Positions 32,454-43,250 of a stretch of 64,000 bases of DNA are shown here, piece by piece. A program made the translations under genes and the position numbers. The notes under the pieces were generated by a model that saw only the letters and a program-made list of their open reading frames with translations, was not told where the DNA came from and ran no database searches. Every line of letters begins with the position of its first letter. Within the stretch, counting starts at the first letter, position 1. Source of the stretch: Jaminaea rosea (lineage: Eukaryota; Basidiomycota; Exobasidiomycetes; Microstromatales); assembly GCF_003144245.1 (NCBI RefSeq), contig NW_020289985.1, forward strand, positions 558,001 through 622,000. The letters run 5' to 3'.

Positions 32454-33770
32454 ATGCTGTGCAAGCGCTTCGTGGCCATCCTCGCGCTCGCCGCTTCCAC
32501 CTTGGTGGCATCGAGCAGCGCCACGTCCGTAGACGGCGGCGGCCGCGCCGTAGCAGCGCGTCACGCGGCAATCCATACACCTCTCCCACGCATGATTCAC
32601 CGTCGAGCAGCAAAGAAGAGCGCCTCCTCCTCCTCCTCAAAGAAGCTCGCCTCCTCCTCGACGACCAATGCCAATCCCGGCTACGATGCGGACAAGGTCC
32701 TCTCTGTGGCCAAGAAGCTTACCACCCATTCATGGGAGTACGGCATCCTGGCTGAGGCCCTCCTCGAGTACTACAACGCCTCACTGAGCGTCTTTGGCTC
32801 CAACCCTTTCCCAAACGGCAAAGTGCCCAAGCCCAATGTGGCCACGGTACAAGCGCTGAGCTACGTGAAGCCGAACATTTCGATTAGCGGGAACACGCTT
32901 AGCAATGGGGACGGAGCAGCGGGTGATCCTGCGAGTCTCGTAGTCCCCGCCACCCTCATTGGGGGAACGAATGCCGCCTACACGCAAGCCGTAGACAGGC
33001 AGATTGCGCACCTGTTCACCGTACCCCTCTACAGCAACGGAGCCATCTCGCAGCGCGAAGCAGTCGCTGAGCTCTGGGCGGATGCCGTCTACATGTTCCC
33101 TCCCGCGTTCGCGTACAATGCCGTGCGGACCAACAACGAGTCGATGATGCACACGGCCATCATCCAGTGCTCGCGCTATCGTCAGATCCTGCAGCCAACC
33201 ACCACGGCAGCCTGGTCCGGTCTATGGCAGCACATCGTCGGTCCACAATCGCAGACGCTGGGCATCTGGGCTACGGGCAACGGGTGGGCGGCGATGGGCA
33301 TGGTTCGGGTGTTGGCCACGGTCAAGAAGTGGGAGACGAGCAAAGGATGGACCTCTCAACAGGCTTTGCTCACAAAGTGGATCTACCAGATCCTCTCTGG
33401 CGCCGTTGGGTCAGGAGTGGCGAGCAATGGCCTCATCAAGAACTACATGGTCGGAGGACCCAATGGAGCCTCTCAGTCTCCCGCTGCGGGAGACTTTGGG
33501 GATGTGACGGGAAGTGCTATGCTTGCGTCTGCCGCGTATCGAATGATGGTACTTGACCCCTCGGGAGCGAGCAAGTACCTCAGCTGGGCAAATGGGCTGA
33601 GGAAGGCGGTGGCTGCGAGGGTCAATGGGACCGGATACGCTGTGCCGAATGTGGACCCGTTGAACTGGTTCAATACAAGCCCGTATTACCAGGGAAGCCC
33701 AGAGGGACAGAGCGCTACGGGCATCCTGGCGGCGAGCTGGAGGGACTGTGTGCAAGCGGGACGCTGTTAG
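32454..33770 (+). CDS. Secreted six-hairpin glycosidase-like protein (GH88/GH105-like)
   Basis: Single exon, 438 residues. A signal peptide (KRFVAILALAASTLVASSS) is followed by a Ser/Lys-rich linker, so the protein is likely secreted or on the wall. The body resembles alpha6/alpha6-barrel hydrolases. ELWADAVYMFPP near 205-216 parallels the WxDDxYM segment with the acid/base Asp of GH105 unsaturated glucuronyl/rhamnogalacturonyl hydrolases. GIWATGNGWAAMGM near 268-281 parallels their WxRGNGW. Several N-glycosylation sequons are present. I start at the ATG at 32454, which puts the signal peptide at the very N-terminus. Substrate unknown; plant or fungal wall uronide oligosaccharides are plausible. 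Family placement is by motif only. Confidence 0.72.
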   Translation: MLCKRFVAILALAASTLVASSSATSVDGGGRAVAARHAAIHTPLPRMIHRRAAKKSASSSSSKKLASSSTTNANPGYDADKVLSVAKKLTTHSWEYGILAEALLEYYNASLSVFGSNPFPNGKVPKPNVATVQALSYVKPNISISGNTLSNGDGAAGDPASLVVPATLIGGTNAAYTQAVDRQIAHLFTVPLYSNGAISQREAVAELWADAVYMFPPAFAYNAVRTNNESMMHTAIIQCSRYRQILQPTTTAAWSGLWQHIVGPQSQTLGIWATGNGWAAMGMVRVLATVKKWETSKGWTSQQALLTKWIYQILSGAVGSGVASNGLIKNYMVGGPNGASQSPAAGDFGDVTGSAMLASAAYRMMVLDPSGASKYLSWANGLRKAVAARVNGTGYAVPNVDPLNWFNTSPYYQGSPEGQSATGILAASWRDCVQAGRC

Positions 33771-34034
33771 GCTGCGCGATTGCCTGGCATTGCTGGTGCT
33801 CTTTCCTGTTAGCTCAACTCTAGACGATCTTTTAATGACATGCGCATACGGTAGTGATGGTAGTGATGACGAGTCGGATCTCTCCTCGTCCCTCCCGCCC
33901 TGGCAGTGGCACGTCAAGAATAGCAAAGTGCCGCTTCATCTCGAGCGAGACGCATGGAAAAGAAGACGTGTGACTGCCTGGCTGCACGGAGCGGCAAGGG
34001 GCTGGCTGGGCTGGGCAAACGGGTGATCTGATCG

Positions 34035-34066
34035 CTCGACTCGACTCGACTCGACTCGACTCGCGG
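34035..34066. repeat. (CGACT)n pentamer repeat
   Basis: About six tandem CGACT units ending in CGCGG, about 490 bases upstream of the kinase start codon. The reverse-complement motif recurs at 34241-34265 and in the VPS45/peptidase promoter at 48406-48427. Confidence 0.9.
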
Positions 34067-34077
34067 ACTTGGGCCCT

Positions 34078-34107
34078 CCCGCCCGCCCGCCCGCCCGCCC
34101 GCCCGCC
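34078..34107. repeat. (CCCG)n tetranucleotide repeat
   Basis: About seven tandem CCCG units, twelve bases downstream of the CGACT array. Confidence 0.9.
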
Positions 34108-34554
34108 TCTTGTCCCGACCCCCGCCTTCCGCCTTGATTGTCGACTTGACTTGACTTGGAACCCGGCAGCAGTAGTCAGGGCGGCAGCAGGCAGCGGCTT
34201 TGGCGATGAGCGGCGGCGGCGGGTGCGAGGCAGAGACGAGACGAGTCGAGTCGCGGAGTCGAGTTGCAGGCGCAGGCGCAGGCGGTAGGAGGACAACGAC
34301 GACGACGACGACGAGCAAGAGGAGCAGGCTTGAGAAGCAGGGAGATGCGAGCATCATCACCACGACCATTTTCTTGCAACCAACACAAACACACGAGCGC
34401 GCGCACACATACGCACACCGCGAGATCCCTCTAATCATCCTCATACCCCCCTTGCTCGCCTGCCCGTGAAGGCAACCCCTCACTACTCGTGTCCATCATC
34501 ATCTCCATCCTCACGCCCACGCCCATCACGCCCACCATGCCGCGCTAATAACCA

Positions 34555-37500
34555 ATGTCTTCCCCCTTTGTCCGCCCGTCGCACCACACGCACTCTGCCA
34601 AACCATCGTCGTCGTCTTCTTCGGCCGCCATGACGACGTGGTCTCGGTCCAGCCAGGGAGGCGTAGGCGACCCGCACGGGTGGCCTTCATCGTCGTCCTC
34701 GTCTACTTTTACTCGTGAGACGTCGAGGAGCGATTCGGCCAGCATCTCTACCAAGGCGCCATCTGCGATGCGCAGAGTCGATCGAGATTTGCCCCCTCTA
34801 CCGCCAAAGGATGATACAGATGAGCCGCAAATACAACCACCTCATCGCCCCTTTTTCGGTAGGCAGGCGAGTGATGGGAGTGGAGGGACAGGAGGCATCG
34901 TGGCCTCACCTACATCGCCCCGCGCGAAGTCGAGACCGCGCAAGGATAGCTTGGGAGCTGGCATCAAGAAGATCAGCAATGCATTCAAGAAGCCATCGAT
35001 TGGGCAACTCCGCCAAGCAAGCGCATCAGCTTCGTCGCTACGATTGCGTTCGGGGGGAATCGATGTACCAGAATGGGATCCATCCCTCAAAGTCCCCAAC
35101 TCTGCGCCTATTCAATCGTATGGATCGCAGAGTCCCTCGCCAGGGCCTAGTAGTTCGTCGTACTTGCAACCATCCTCCTCTTCCATGGCTTCTTCCTCAT
35201 CCTCTGTACCTCCCTCGCCTACGTCAGACCCCAACATCGGCCTACCCTACAGCGTCCAACACAACGTCCACGTCGACGTCGGTCCAGACGGCTACACGGG
35301 TCTACCAGCATCTTGGGCTGCTCACCTCAGCCAGTATAATGGCGAAGAGCGATGGCAGCACCACAACGAGGCGACAGCGCCGGGAAGCAGCTCAGCCTCG
35401 GCCCGCTTCTCCCCACCAGCATCAGCTTACTCCCCTCAACCATCAACAATGCGCACTCTACCCAGCAACCGCACGCGATCGCGATCACGGACTCCATCGC
35501 CCACTCGTAGCGAGTCGGTACGATACCCTACGGACACTTCCCGCCTACAGAGCAAATGGTCCATGAGCACCGCTCGAGACGATAGCAGCGGGAGGGCAAC
35601 GACTCGTCCTAGCTATGCGCCTTCGGTCGCTTCAACGAGCTATTCCTCCGTCCTGCAGCGTGGCTGGGATGAGTGGTCAGAGGGAGGGGGAGGAGCAGGA
35701 GCGGCAGCATCAGCATCTTCGCCTCCTCCGCCTGTGCCGCCTCTACCAGCAGACGCGGGGGCTCAGCGTGAACAACCAAGGTCGAGCAGCTCGTCAGAAG
35801 GGGCTCGTAGTGTGGGTTTGGGTTTAAGCATCGATTCCATCAATCACGCGCTAGAGGCTCAAGCGCAGAGTCCGCTCATTCCGGATTTCCTCAGTACGGG
35901 CGAGAAGGACAATGGGGACTGGGCGGCAAGCTTGTTGGCGTCGATACCAGCGGGAGACGAGGCGGCCGAGGGCAGCACGTCTGGCAAGGACAAGTTCAGC
36001 AAGAAGGCTGCTTCGAAAAGTGGAGTCGCGAGCAGGGAGCCATCGATGAAGCAGCGACCCAGCTCACGAGCGTCAAAGAAGAGTGTCAAGGGCAGCAAGG
36101 CTAGGCAACAAGCTGCAGCCTCGGCCGCCACTACCGCAGCATCAGGCTCAGACCTCAAAGCCCCCGCCTCAACCCCCGCCGCCTCTGGCAGCAAGTCCCG
36201 CGCCACTTCCCGCGCCCCTTCACGCGCAACGACTGCCGCTACTCGTCGACGGCGCAAATCGGGCGCCTCGACGGCCTACCCGAGCGGCTCGGACGAGGAA
36301 GAGGACGAGTTCTCCTACGAATACTCGGAGGAAGGGGACGGGGACGAAGAGTACTCGTACGAGGAGGGTGTACAGATCAGCACCGCGACGGCTGTGGGGC
36401 GAGTGAGCCAGTTCATCAAGGGCAGCCCGCGCAGCATCGGTACGACGACGAGGACCGCCACAACTACGACCGCTGCTGCGACGAGTCCGAGTGAATCGTA
36501 CTCGCAGACTCCCAGGAGGAAGGGGGCGGATCTGGACAAGGACAAGGCGGGCGGGATCGCGCCTGGCGAAGGGGAGTCCACCTCGTCTGCCTCGCCTACA
36601 GAGGAGCGCGGCGGCAAGGCGGGCAGGTTGCGCGGGATGAGCAAGAGCATCGCAAAGCTGGCTAGGGTAGGCTCGGCCATGCAGGGGGCAATGCAGCACG
36701 GCGGCGGCGGCGGCGGCGGCGAGGACTCGACCACTACCTCCGCAGACAGCTATCCGAGCGAGACGCTTTCTGCCACTCATAGCGACTCGCTGGGCGGTGG
36801 TACCGGAGCGTCATCCTCCAGCGCGGGGCACGGTGGTCGGTCGACGACGGTTGCTCCAACAGGCAGCACCGCCCCTAGCAGCGCGGCAGGAATAGGACAA
36901 AAGATCTTGGGTCTCCGAGAAAGACGCAAGTTGAATGGTGCCCCTCGCCTCTTTGCGAGCAACAGGGATCGCTCTGCTACGATGTCCAGCACAGAAAATG
37001 AGTTTGCGAGCGCTTCTGCCAGTCCAACAATCGACGCCTTGCCGGGCACGCGGAGGGGTTCTGCGGCGCGCGCCTTCTTTCGTCGTGAGTCGGCTCAGAG
37101 TGGCGAGACGTCGAGCAGTTCGCCTGTTATTACGAGGTCGAGACCGGGAGCAGGAGCGAGGCATGCCGTCATGGAGGACGAGGATGCCGGACCGGAGTTA
37201 CCGCCAAAGGTCCCACCTAAGGACCCGAGCCCGTCCCTCCTCTCGCCCTTCCTTCGCACGCCGATTGAGATTATCAGGCCTAACGCCGATGGGTGGTTCA
37301 CTGCACCCGCGAAACGGAGCGCCTCTGCTCAGAGCTCCTCTAATGGGCATGCCAACTCGGCGGGTGCGCAAGGGCAAGGGCCCGGCGGGCACTTCCTCGC
37401 GACACCGACTTTCCCGCCTTCGCCCGCCTCGCCCGGGTCCAGGGAGGGATCGCAACACAACTCGTACACAGCGAATGACTACCTGGAGCAGTGGATGCAG

Positions 37501-39477
37501 GACGAGGGGCAAGACGGCGCCGGGGAGGACGATGAGACTATGCCTGGTGAGAAGATTGGCTCAGGAATGGTGGCCGCAGCCTCCGGCTCAGCGTCCGCCT
37601 CACGCTCCTCATCACGGCGACATCATCACCACCGTCGCTCCTTCACTGGGGCCACACGGGAAGGAACACCTGCCTCGGCCTCTGCCTCCTCTTCAGCACG
37701 AGCTTCTCGTCCCCTATCCTCCGCCAGCCTCCCCACCGCACCGGACGGCATCATCCTGCCCTCCCCGGACACCGAAGCCCTTGAAGCGGCCAATGCTGCT
37801 CGTCCCTCCTCACGCATGTCTCAGACGTCCCGCTCCTCTCGTCGGGCCACGAATACCGCTCGCGTACCGCGGAGATCAGGAGAGACGACGCGCAACCGTT
37901 TCCCAGTATCTACGCACTACCCTAGCGGTTTCTCCGAGGGGTTCTTCGACGAGAGAGCTGGCGGAGGAGGGCAGGGACAAGATGGCAACTTCTTGCCGCG
38001 CGAGTCGTTCGACCTCGACGATCTGCTGCCGCAACACCTCAACGACGTGCCGCCTGTCCCGCCTTTGCCCGTCAGTTTGGACTCGCCGATCGCTAAGAGC
38101 AGAGGACTGCCCTCGACGGAGGAGGGGCATGGAGGGGTGGTGCACAGAGAGAAGAGCAGACCTTTACCTTCCCGCGTGCCTTCGTCGGGCGCCGGCGCGG
38201 GCAAATCGCCAAAGATGGCCATGGGGCAGCAGAGTCCTTCTACGTCTCGTCCCGCCTCTCGTCAGTCCCTCAACGCAAGGAAGAGTCCTCGCAGACGCTC
38301 ACGTTCCCGCTCTCGCGTCGCTGGCGGAGGCAAAGGGGCCATCCTCCCCGCGTCGACATCCGCAGCGTCAGCGAACGACCTCCCCGCGCCAGGCCTGCCA
38401 GAGTCGGTGAAACCGGCCTCGCGCTTCCTCTCCTCGGCAGACCCGGAGCGCGTCTTCTCCTCGCTGACCCTCATAGGAGCAGGCGAATCAGGGGACGTCT
38501 ATTCCGCGCGTGGCCCGGGCGGGATGACCAGCTCGAACACGAACGGCATAGTGGCGATCAAGGTTATTCGACTCGACCCTCCAGAGTCGGAGGACGACGA
38601 TGAAGAGGAAGGTAGCACGGGTGCCTCTAGACTGGAAGGTTTGGCCAGCGAGCTAGCATTATGGACCCTCTGCAACAAACACGAGAACATTCTCTCCCTC
38701 TACGACGTCTTTTTCGCCTCTCCCGAATCCACCACACCTCATCCGGGCGTCTGGCTTACCCAAGAGTTGGCAGATCGCAGTCTAGCGGATGTGGTGAGTC
38801 TCAAGCCTTCCGGGCTCATCCTACGAGAACGCGTCATGGCACGTATAGTAGCCGACGTTTTGCGAGCCCTTTGCGTCTTGCACTCGAAGCGCATCATCCA
38901 TCGCGACGTGCGAAGCGATAATGTTCTCCTCTGTTCGGACGGTCGTGCGAAACTCTCCGACTTCACGCACGCCGTACAGCTCGACCTGGCCGGTGAGGCG
39001 AGGAAGAGGAGCAGTGTAGTAGGGACGGCCTACTGGATGGCTCCGGAGCTGATCCGCGCCGAGTCGTATGGCGTCGAGGTGGACGTATGGTCCTTGGGCG
39101 CCACGCTGTACGAGATGTGTCGTGGTGACCCGCCTAGAGTGGACTTGTCCCCCAGCGAGGCCATCAAGGCTACTGCGGAGAGTGGGCTGCCCGCGCTTGA
39201 TCTGGAGGGCGGGACGACGACGACGACGCGCGAGCTGAGGCAGTTTTTGGCGTGGAGTACCGAGATGAAGGCAGAGGCAAGACCGTCCGCTGAAATGCTT
39301 CTGCAGACGGCCTTCTGTTCAAAGGCGGCAGAACGCGGTGCGGTTGGAAGGTTGTTGGAGCAGTGTCGTCTCATCGAGGCTAGTATGGAGGACGAGGACG
39401 AGGAGGAGGAAGAGGAGGGGGAGCGAACGGATGGCGATGGAGAGGGAGGAGGGGACTTTGTTGATGCGCGTGGTTGA
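34555..39477 (+). CDS. Large STE20/PAK-like protein kinase, atypical catalytic motifs
   Basis: Single exon, 1640 residues. Residues 1 to about 1290 are disordered, Ser/Pro/Ala-rich, with poly-Ser, poly-Gly and acidic runs; I see no CRIB motif. The kinase domain (about 1298-1580) has the Gly loop GAGESGDVYSA, VAIKV, a helix-C Glu in ASELALW, and the PAK-type activation end GTAYWMAPEL and VDVWSLGATLYEM. Two key positions differ: the catalytic loop reads HRDVRSDN (Arg where kinases have Lys) at about 1449, and DFG reads DFT at about 1469. The C-terminus is a short acidic tail. The ATG at 34555 starts MSSPFVRP. Relation to Ste20/Cla4 kinases of polarity signalling is from motif similarity. Activity may be reduced or unusual. 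Confidence 0.85.
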   Translation: MSSPFVRPSHHTHSAKPSSSSSSAAMTTWSRSSQGGVGDPHGWPSSSSSSTFTRETSRSDSASISTKAPSAMRRVDRDLPPLPPKDDTDEPQIQPPHRPFFGRQASDGSGGTGGIVASPTSPRAKSRPRKDSLGAGIKKISNAFKKPSIGQLRQASASASSLRLRSGGIDVPEWDPSLKVPNSAPIQSYGSQSPSPGPSSSSYLQPSSSSMASSSSSVPPSPTSDPNIGLPYSVQHNVHVDVGPDGYTGLPASWAAHLSQYNGEERWQHHNEATAPGSSSASARFSPPASAYSPQPSTMRTLPSNRTRSRSRTPSPTRSESVRYPTDTSRLQSKWSMSTARDDSSGRATTRPSYAPSVASTSYSSVLQRGWDEWSEGGGGAGAAASASSPPPPVPPLPADAGAQREQPRSSSSSEGARSVGLGLSIDSINHALEAQAQSPLIPDFLSTGEKDNGDWAASLLASIPAGDEAAEGSTSGKDKFSKKAASKSGVASREPSMKQRPSSRASKKSVKGSKARQQAAASAATTAASGSDLKAPASTPAASGSKSRATSRAPSRATTAATRRRRKSGASTAYPSGSDEEEDEFSYEYSEEGDGDEEYSYEEGVQISTATAVGRVSQFIKGSPRSIGTTTRTATTTTAAATSPSESYSQTPRRKGADLDKDKAGGIAPGEGESTSSASPTEERGGKAGRLRGMSKSIAKLARVGSAMQGAMQHGGGGGGGEDSTTTSADSYPSETLSATHSDSLGGGTGASSSSAGHGGRSTTVAPTGSTAPSSAAGIGQKILGLRERRKLNGAPRLFASNRDRSATMSSTENEFASASASPTIDALPGTRRGSAARAFFRRESAQSGETSSSSPVITRSRPGAGARHAVMEDEDAGPELPPKVPPKDPSPSLLSPFLRTPIEIIRPNADGWFTAPAKRSASAQSSSNGHANSAGAQGQGPGGHFLATPTFPPSPASPGSREGSQHNSYTANDYLEQWMQDEGQDGAGEDDETMPGEKIGSGMVAAASGSASASRSSSRRHHHHRRSFTGATREGTPASASASSSARASRPLSSASLPTAPDGIILPSPDTEALEAANAARPSSRMSQTSRSSRRATNTARVPRRSGETTRNRFPVSTHYPSGFSEGFFDERAGGGGQGQDGNFLPRESFDLDDLLPQHLNDVPPVPPLPVSLDSPIAKSRGLPSTEEGHGGVVHREKSRPLPSRVPSSGAGAGKSPKMAMGQQSPSTSRPASRQSLNARKSPRRRSRSRSRVAGGGKGAILPASTSAASANDLPAPGLPESVKPASRFLSSADPERVFSSLTLIGAGESGDVYSARGPGGMTSSNTNGIVAIKVIRLDPPESEDDDEEEGSTGASRLEGLASELALWTLCNKHENILSLYDVFFASPESTTPHPGVWLTQELADRSLADVVSLKPSGLILRERVMARIVADVLRALCVLHSKRIIHRDVRSDNVLLCSDGRAKLSDFTHAVQLDLAGEARKRSSVVGTAYWMAPELIRAESYGVEVDVWSLGATLYEMCRGDPPRVDLSPSEAIKATAESGLPALDLEGGTTTTTRELRQFLAWSTEMKAEARPSAEMLLQTAFCSKAAERGAVGRLLEQCRLIEASMEDEDEEEEEEGERTDGDGEGGGDFVDARG

Positions 39478-39700
39478 CGTCTCTACATTACGGGTTCTTC
39501 CCATCTAATATCGCGATCTACGACGGCGCGAGAGTTACACCACTACGGTAAGGTACGGTGCAAAGCATTGTGTCTATCATTGCGTGCGAATAGCGTGTGC
39601 GTGTGCGTGTGTGCGTGTGCTTGCGAGAATGATCCTCAGTCCAAGTCCTTGACGTACGACTCGAATCCCATCCAGTTCCCCCGCAGTTCCCCCGCAGGGC

Positions 39701-41006
39701 TCACGCCGCGTACTCCCCTCCCAGTACCCGTCTCCACTGCTCGAGGACGACCTCGACCACGAGCAACAGTACACCACCTCCCGGGGCCAATCGAAGCACC
39801 TTTGGCGTGAAGCCCTTGTAAAGCGCTGCCGCCCCCTCTTCGCGTGCGATGGTCAGCATAGACGGGAACGTCCAGTTGTACTTTGGCACCACGCCGGGTA
39901 CGCGCGGTGTATTCTCTGTCAGCGAGCGAGTGAGCGAGCGCGAGCGGGAAGAGATGGAGCTGTCAGCAGTCAAGCTAACAGAAGGTACTTTGGCGCCGTG
40001 GTACGCACGAATTCTCGACTTGACCAGGTCCGCAGGAGTATTGAGTGCCGTCCCCACGAATCCACCGATGGCGCCCGAGATGAAATTGTTGCGGAGCTCT
40101 TCGCCCTTGCCATTTGCCTTGGGCATGAGTGAGCGCACCTGGTGGATACAGCCGAAGTAGCCTGGGCGGCGTGACGTGAGGCGGCGTAGAGGAGTAAAAG
40201 AAGACGGTCAATGGGGGGAGGGGGAAGCTGGGACTACACGCGAGACTCACCTCCGTTCCACAGCACATGCCTCCAGAATGTACTCTCCATCCCAGCGTAC
40301 AGCCCCAGCAACCCGTCAGTCTTGACGATCTTGGCCACAACATCCATGGGCCCCTTGTACAGGTGAGCCTGAGCCTTATCCTGGAGTCGGATCTTGACCA
40401 GCTCGAACGGAACAACGACAAAGGACTCGGTTGCTCCAGCTGAACAGCCCGTGAGGACGGAGAGGCCTTGGGTCATCTGATCTGTTCCAAAAGCGGAGCG
40501 ATACGTCTTTGCCCAAAAGTCGTTGGCTGCAAACTTGACGGCACGTTTGGGCGCTTCAAGCATCAAGGGTGGGACGATGCCGCGATAGAGACGACCGGGG
40601 CTGTGGGCGAGCGAGCGAGGAAGTGAGTGAGTGAAGAGGGTTCAGTCTTCCCTGAGCGAGAAAAAGGGCGGCAGCTTCGCGGCGCACGCACCCTTCGCTC
40701 GCTACAATCTTCTTGAAACAGTCCACCATGCCATTATAGCGATCCGCGGGCGCTACGTTGGCTCCTTGGAGCTGCATGCGCGTCTTGACCACGTCGAGAG
40801 GGTAGAGGCATAACAGCTCCGTGACGCCAGCTAGGGCTCCTGCTGAGAACTGGCAGTAGAAGGGGAGGGCTGTGCGGGGCGAGGCGACGGGGGTGATTGG
40901 AAGGTGAGTACAAGCAGCAGCAGAGGTTGCGTTGGGTGGAGTGGAGTGGGGGAAGCGACAGCGGCAGCGGCAACGCACGTTTCGGCTTGCGTTGAGTGGT
41001 GGCCAT
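39701..41006 (-). CDS. ODC1: Mitochondrial 2-oxodicarboxylate carrier
   Basis: Exchanges 2-oxoglutarate/2-oxoadipate across the inner mitochondrial membrane. Five exons, 41006-40979, 40869-40692, 40600-40251, 40161-40009 and 39915-39701, give 307 residues, right for the family. The three carrier signatures are present in order: YPLDVVKTRMQ, VPFELVKIRLQ and TPADLVKSRIQ. LPFYCQFSAGALAG, PPLMLEAPKRAVKFAAND and FTPKVLRLAPGGGV match ODC-type carriers. The last intron (39916-40008, 93 nt) has no stop and is a multiple of three; removing it turns SRIR into the expected SRIQ and runs on to NTPRVPG. It is convergent with the kinase gene. Confidence 0.9.
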
Positions 41007-41008
41007 TT

Positions 41009-41032
41009 TGCGTTGCGTTGCGTTGCGTTGTC
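41009..41032. repeat. (GCGTT)n pentamer repeat
   Basis: Four to five tandem GCGTT units immediately upstream of the carrier start codon, so they fall in its 5' leader. Confidence 0.85.
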
Positions 41033-41585
41033 TCGATCGTGATCCTGATATCAAGAAAAAGGGGGACAAGACAAGACAAGGACAAAAAGAAGGAAGAAGT
41101 TGCTTGCTGGTGGGAGGAGGAAGAAGAAGTGGAAATCGAGTGGGGTCCGGCGATGCAGCGCAGCGTTGCAAAATGCAGCCCTTTCTCACATCCTCCCGCC
41201 GTTCCCCCCGCCCGCCTGCACTCTGTCCGGCGCTGCGAAGATGTCCGTGCTCGAGCCCTCTCTCTCCCGAGCGAGTCAAGTCAGACGGGCGGCGTCGTGT
41301 TCGATTGATTGCCGCTTGCCGCTCGGCGTGCCCGCTTACCCACTGTCACGTCAATTCCAATCCAATCCAATGAGCCATCAATCGGCTTCCCGAGGAAGAG
41401 TGAAAGAGAAGAGACCGAAGTCGATGTGCGGGACGCTGGGCGCGAAGCGACGATCACAAAGCCACGAACACGGAAGCATGGACCGTTGAACCCCCTCAAC
41501 AAGCTGTGAGGTGTAAGTAATGACCTTGCACGATGTCTGTCATTGATTGCTTTTTCTTTCTTTCTAAGACACGCCACCCCTCACT

Positions 41586-41608
41586 CTGGCTGGCTGGCTG
41601 GCTGGCTG
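41586..41608. repeat. (GGCT)n tetranucleotide repeat
   Basis: About five and a half tandem GGCT units in the intergenic region downstream of the small mitochondrial protein gene. Confidence 0.85.
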
Positions 41609-41683
41609 TATGCTCTTCCTTACTCCCTCTGCCTCTGCCTCTACCTCTCCAAGTGTACGTATACTCTCTCCACCTCTCCTCCT

Positions 41684-42491
41684 CTACTCATCCCCCTCCC
41701 CCTCCTCTTCGGGCAATTCCCCCTTCTCCCCCTCCTTTGCGGCCTTCTTCTCCTGCTTGGCAGCATTGGCCGCCGCAACCACGCGCTTAGGGTCGCTCAC
41801 CGGGTCTCCGTCCTTTGCGTGCTTGAGGCCGGACTGCACGAGGGAGCGAAGCGACCGAGTACGAGTGCGAGTGCCGAGAGGGAAGGAAGAAATCAGCGTC
41901 TTGACGATAATCGAGTGACGAGGGTCGTCGGTCAAAAAGGGCACGTCGCTTACTCACCTGGAAGTTGGAATTCTCCTTCCCACTCGTCTCGTTCGAAGGA
42001 TCCCTCCCCGCAGGGCTCTTCTGCTCCGGCGCTTCCTTAGAAGCGGCATGATCGGCCAGATGCTTATTTCCCTCGGGTTCATCCTCCCCATCAGCCTCTT
42101 CAGGCGTACGGGTCTGTTCATGTTTCTCCTCTCCACCTCCTTCCAATTTCCAAACAGCGTCATCCCCAGTCTTGTCGTCGGAGGCGGACGAACCGGCACC
42201 GTGTTGGGCGGGCTTGTGAGCCGCTCCCGTGATATGGCCGTGCTCGTTGTGCGTCTTAGACGAGGGGGAGGTGGCGTAGATGAAGAGGGAGCCGAAGATT
42301 AGGGCAGAGCTGATGGCCCAAGGGGCGTCCGAGGAGGGGATGAACTTCTTGGCCGTCTCTGCGGCCGAGGAGGCAGCGCCGCTTGAGCTCGACGAGGAGG
42401 AGGAGAAGCGCGGCACGGGAGTGCGAGCTGCCACTACTCCGCGACGAAGGGCTGCGCGGGAGGTGTTGAGGGCGAGGCGGGATGCTACCAT
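41684..42491 (-). CDS. Predicted mitochondrial inner-membrane protein, unknown function
   Basis: Exons 42491-41958 and 41833-41684 (intron 41834-41957) give 227 residues. The N-terminus (MVASRLALNTSRAALRRG, then VVAARTPVPRFSSS) is a classic mitochondrial presequence with Arg, Ser and Ala and no acids. One membrane segment follows (APWAISSALIFGSLFIYAT). The rest is hydrophilic, rich in Lys, Glu and Ala, with NEHGHITGAAHKPAQ after the helix. The layout of presequence, single helix and charged tail occurs in fungal mitochondrial proteins of unknown role. I do not recognise a function. The splice joins NFQ to SGLKHAKDGDP in frame. Confidence 0.7.
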
Positions 42492-43250
42492 GCTGGGTTG
42501 GTGTTGGTGGATGAGTGTATGCGGGTGGGATTGCTGGTTGATGATGATGACGAACGAAGGAAGTCGCTCAGTCCTGCACGCCTGGGCTCCACCCCTCGAC
42601 CCGCGACCCGCGCCTAGCCGCATCGGTCCGATCCGGTCTTGCCCACCTTCATGCGTGACTGGCTGACGTAATGCCGCCCTACGCCGGCGGGCCTAGAGGC
42701 GGGAGTGACGATGAGGATGATGCGCCACGTGACGGAGTGGGGGCATTCCTCCCTCCTCTGAGAATAGCACGCCAAGCTCGCGATGGTGATGAGGGGACAA
42801 TTTCATTTCAAAGTAGGGAGGCGTTGCTGTTAAGGATAAGAGGGGAGAGAGAGGAAGCAACAAGGCAGAAGAGCAAGAGACGATGGAGGAGCAAGAAGAA
42901 AGGAAAACCCACGGGAATAGTTGCAACGTCGTAGAGCAGGGCAGGGGTAGCAGCGTGTCCCTCTGCGGGGGGTATACAAGAGCGAGAGTACTCTAGAGAG
43001 GGAATGCGCTGTTGATGAGCACCTGTGACTGTGACGTGCAATGGGTGGCGTGGGTCTTGTCCTCTTCGTTCATTGGATGCGGGAGCAAGGGGGGAAAAGC
43101 AGGTTGAGGAAGAGAAGAGGACTAAAGGAGGGAGGGGGGGGGGGGCATGTTGATGATAATGATGATGCACCTCGTCGTCGTCTTCGACGAGGGCAGGGAT
43201 ATTCTCTATGTCCACGTCGCAGAATGGCGCTACTAGACTTGACGGGAAGC
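42492..43250. other. Intergenic between two minus-strand genes
   Basis: 759 bases: promoter of the mitochondrial protein on the left, 3' region of the disordered protein on the right. It has a G run of about 13 around 43133-43144. Small open frames on both strands show no recognisable features. Confidence 0.55.

Larger units (their letters stand above)
33771..34554. other. Repeat-rich intergenic upstream of PAK-like kinase
   Basis: 784 bases with no supported gene. It holds CGACT pentamer repeats (34035-34066), CCCG repeats (34078-34107), a second AGTCG cluster in reverse orientation (34241-34265) and a GAC triplet run near 34296-34313. The two pentamer clusters are inverted relative to each other and could pair. 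Confidence 0.6.
41007..41683. other. Intergenic: carrier promoter and 3' region of mitochondrial protein
   Basis: 677 bases between two minus-strand genes. It begins with GCGTT pentamers (41009-41032), within the carrier's 5' leader, and contains GGCT repeats (41586-41608). No gene is supported. Confidence 0.55.

Noticed and set aside
36935-38410. Plus-strand open frame of 491 codons inside the kinase gene
   Set aside because: A shifted-frame shadow of the GC-rich disordered region; Arg/Pro-rich, no domain, and the kinase frame is clearly the coding one.
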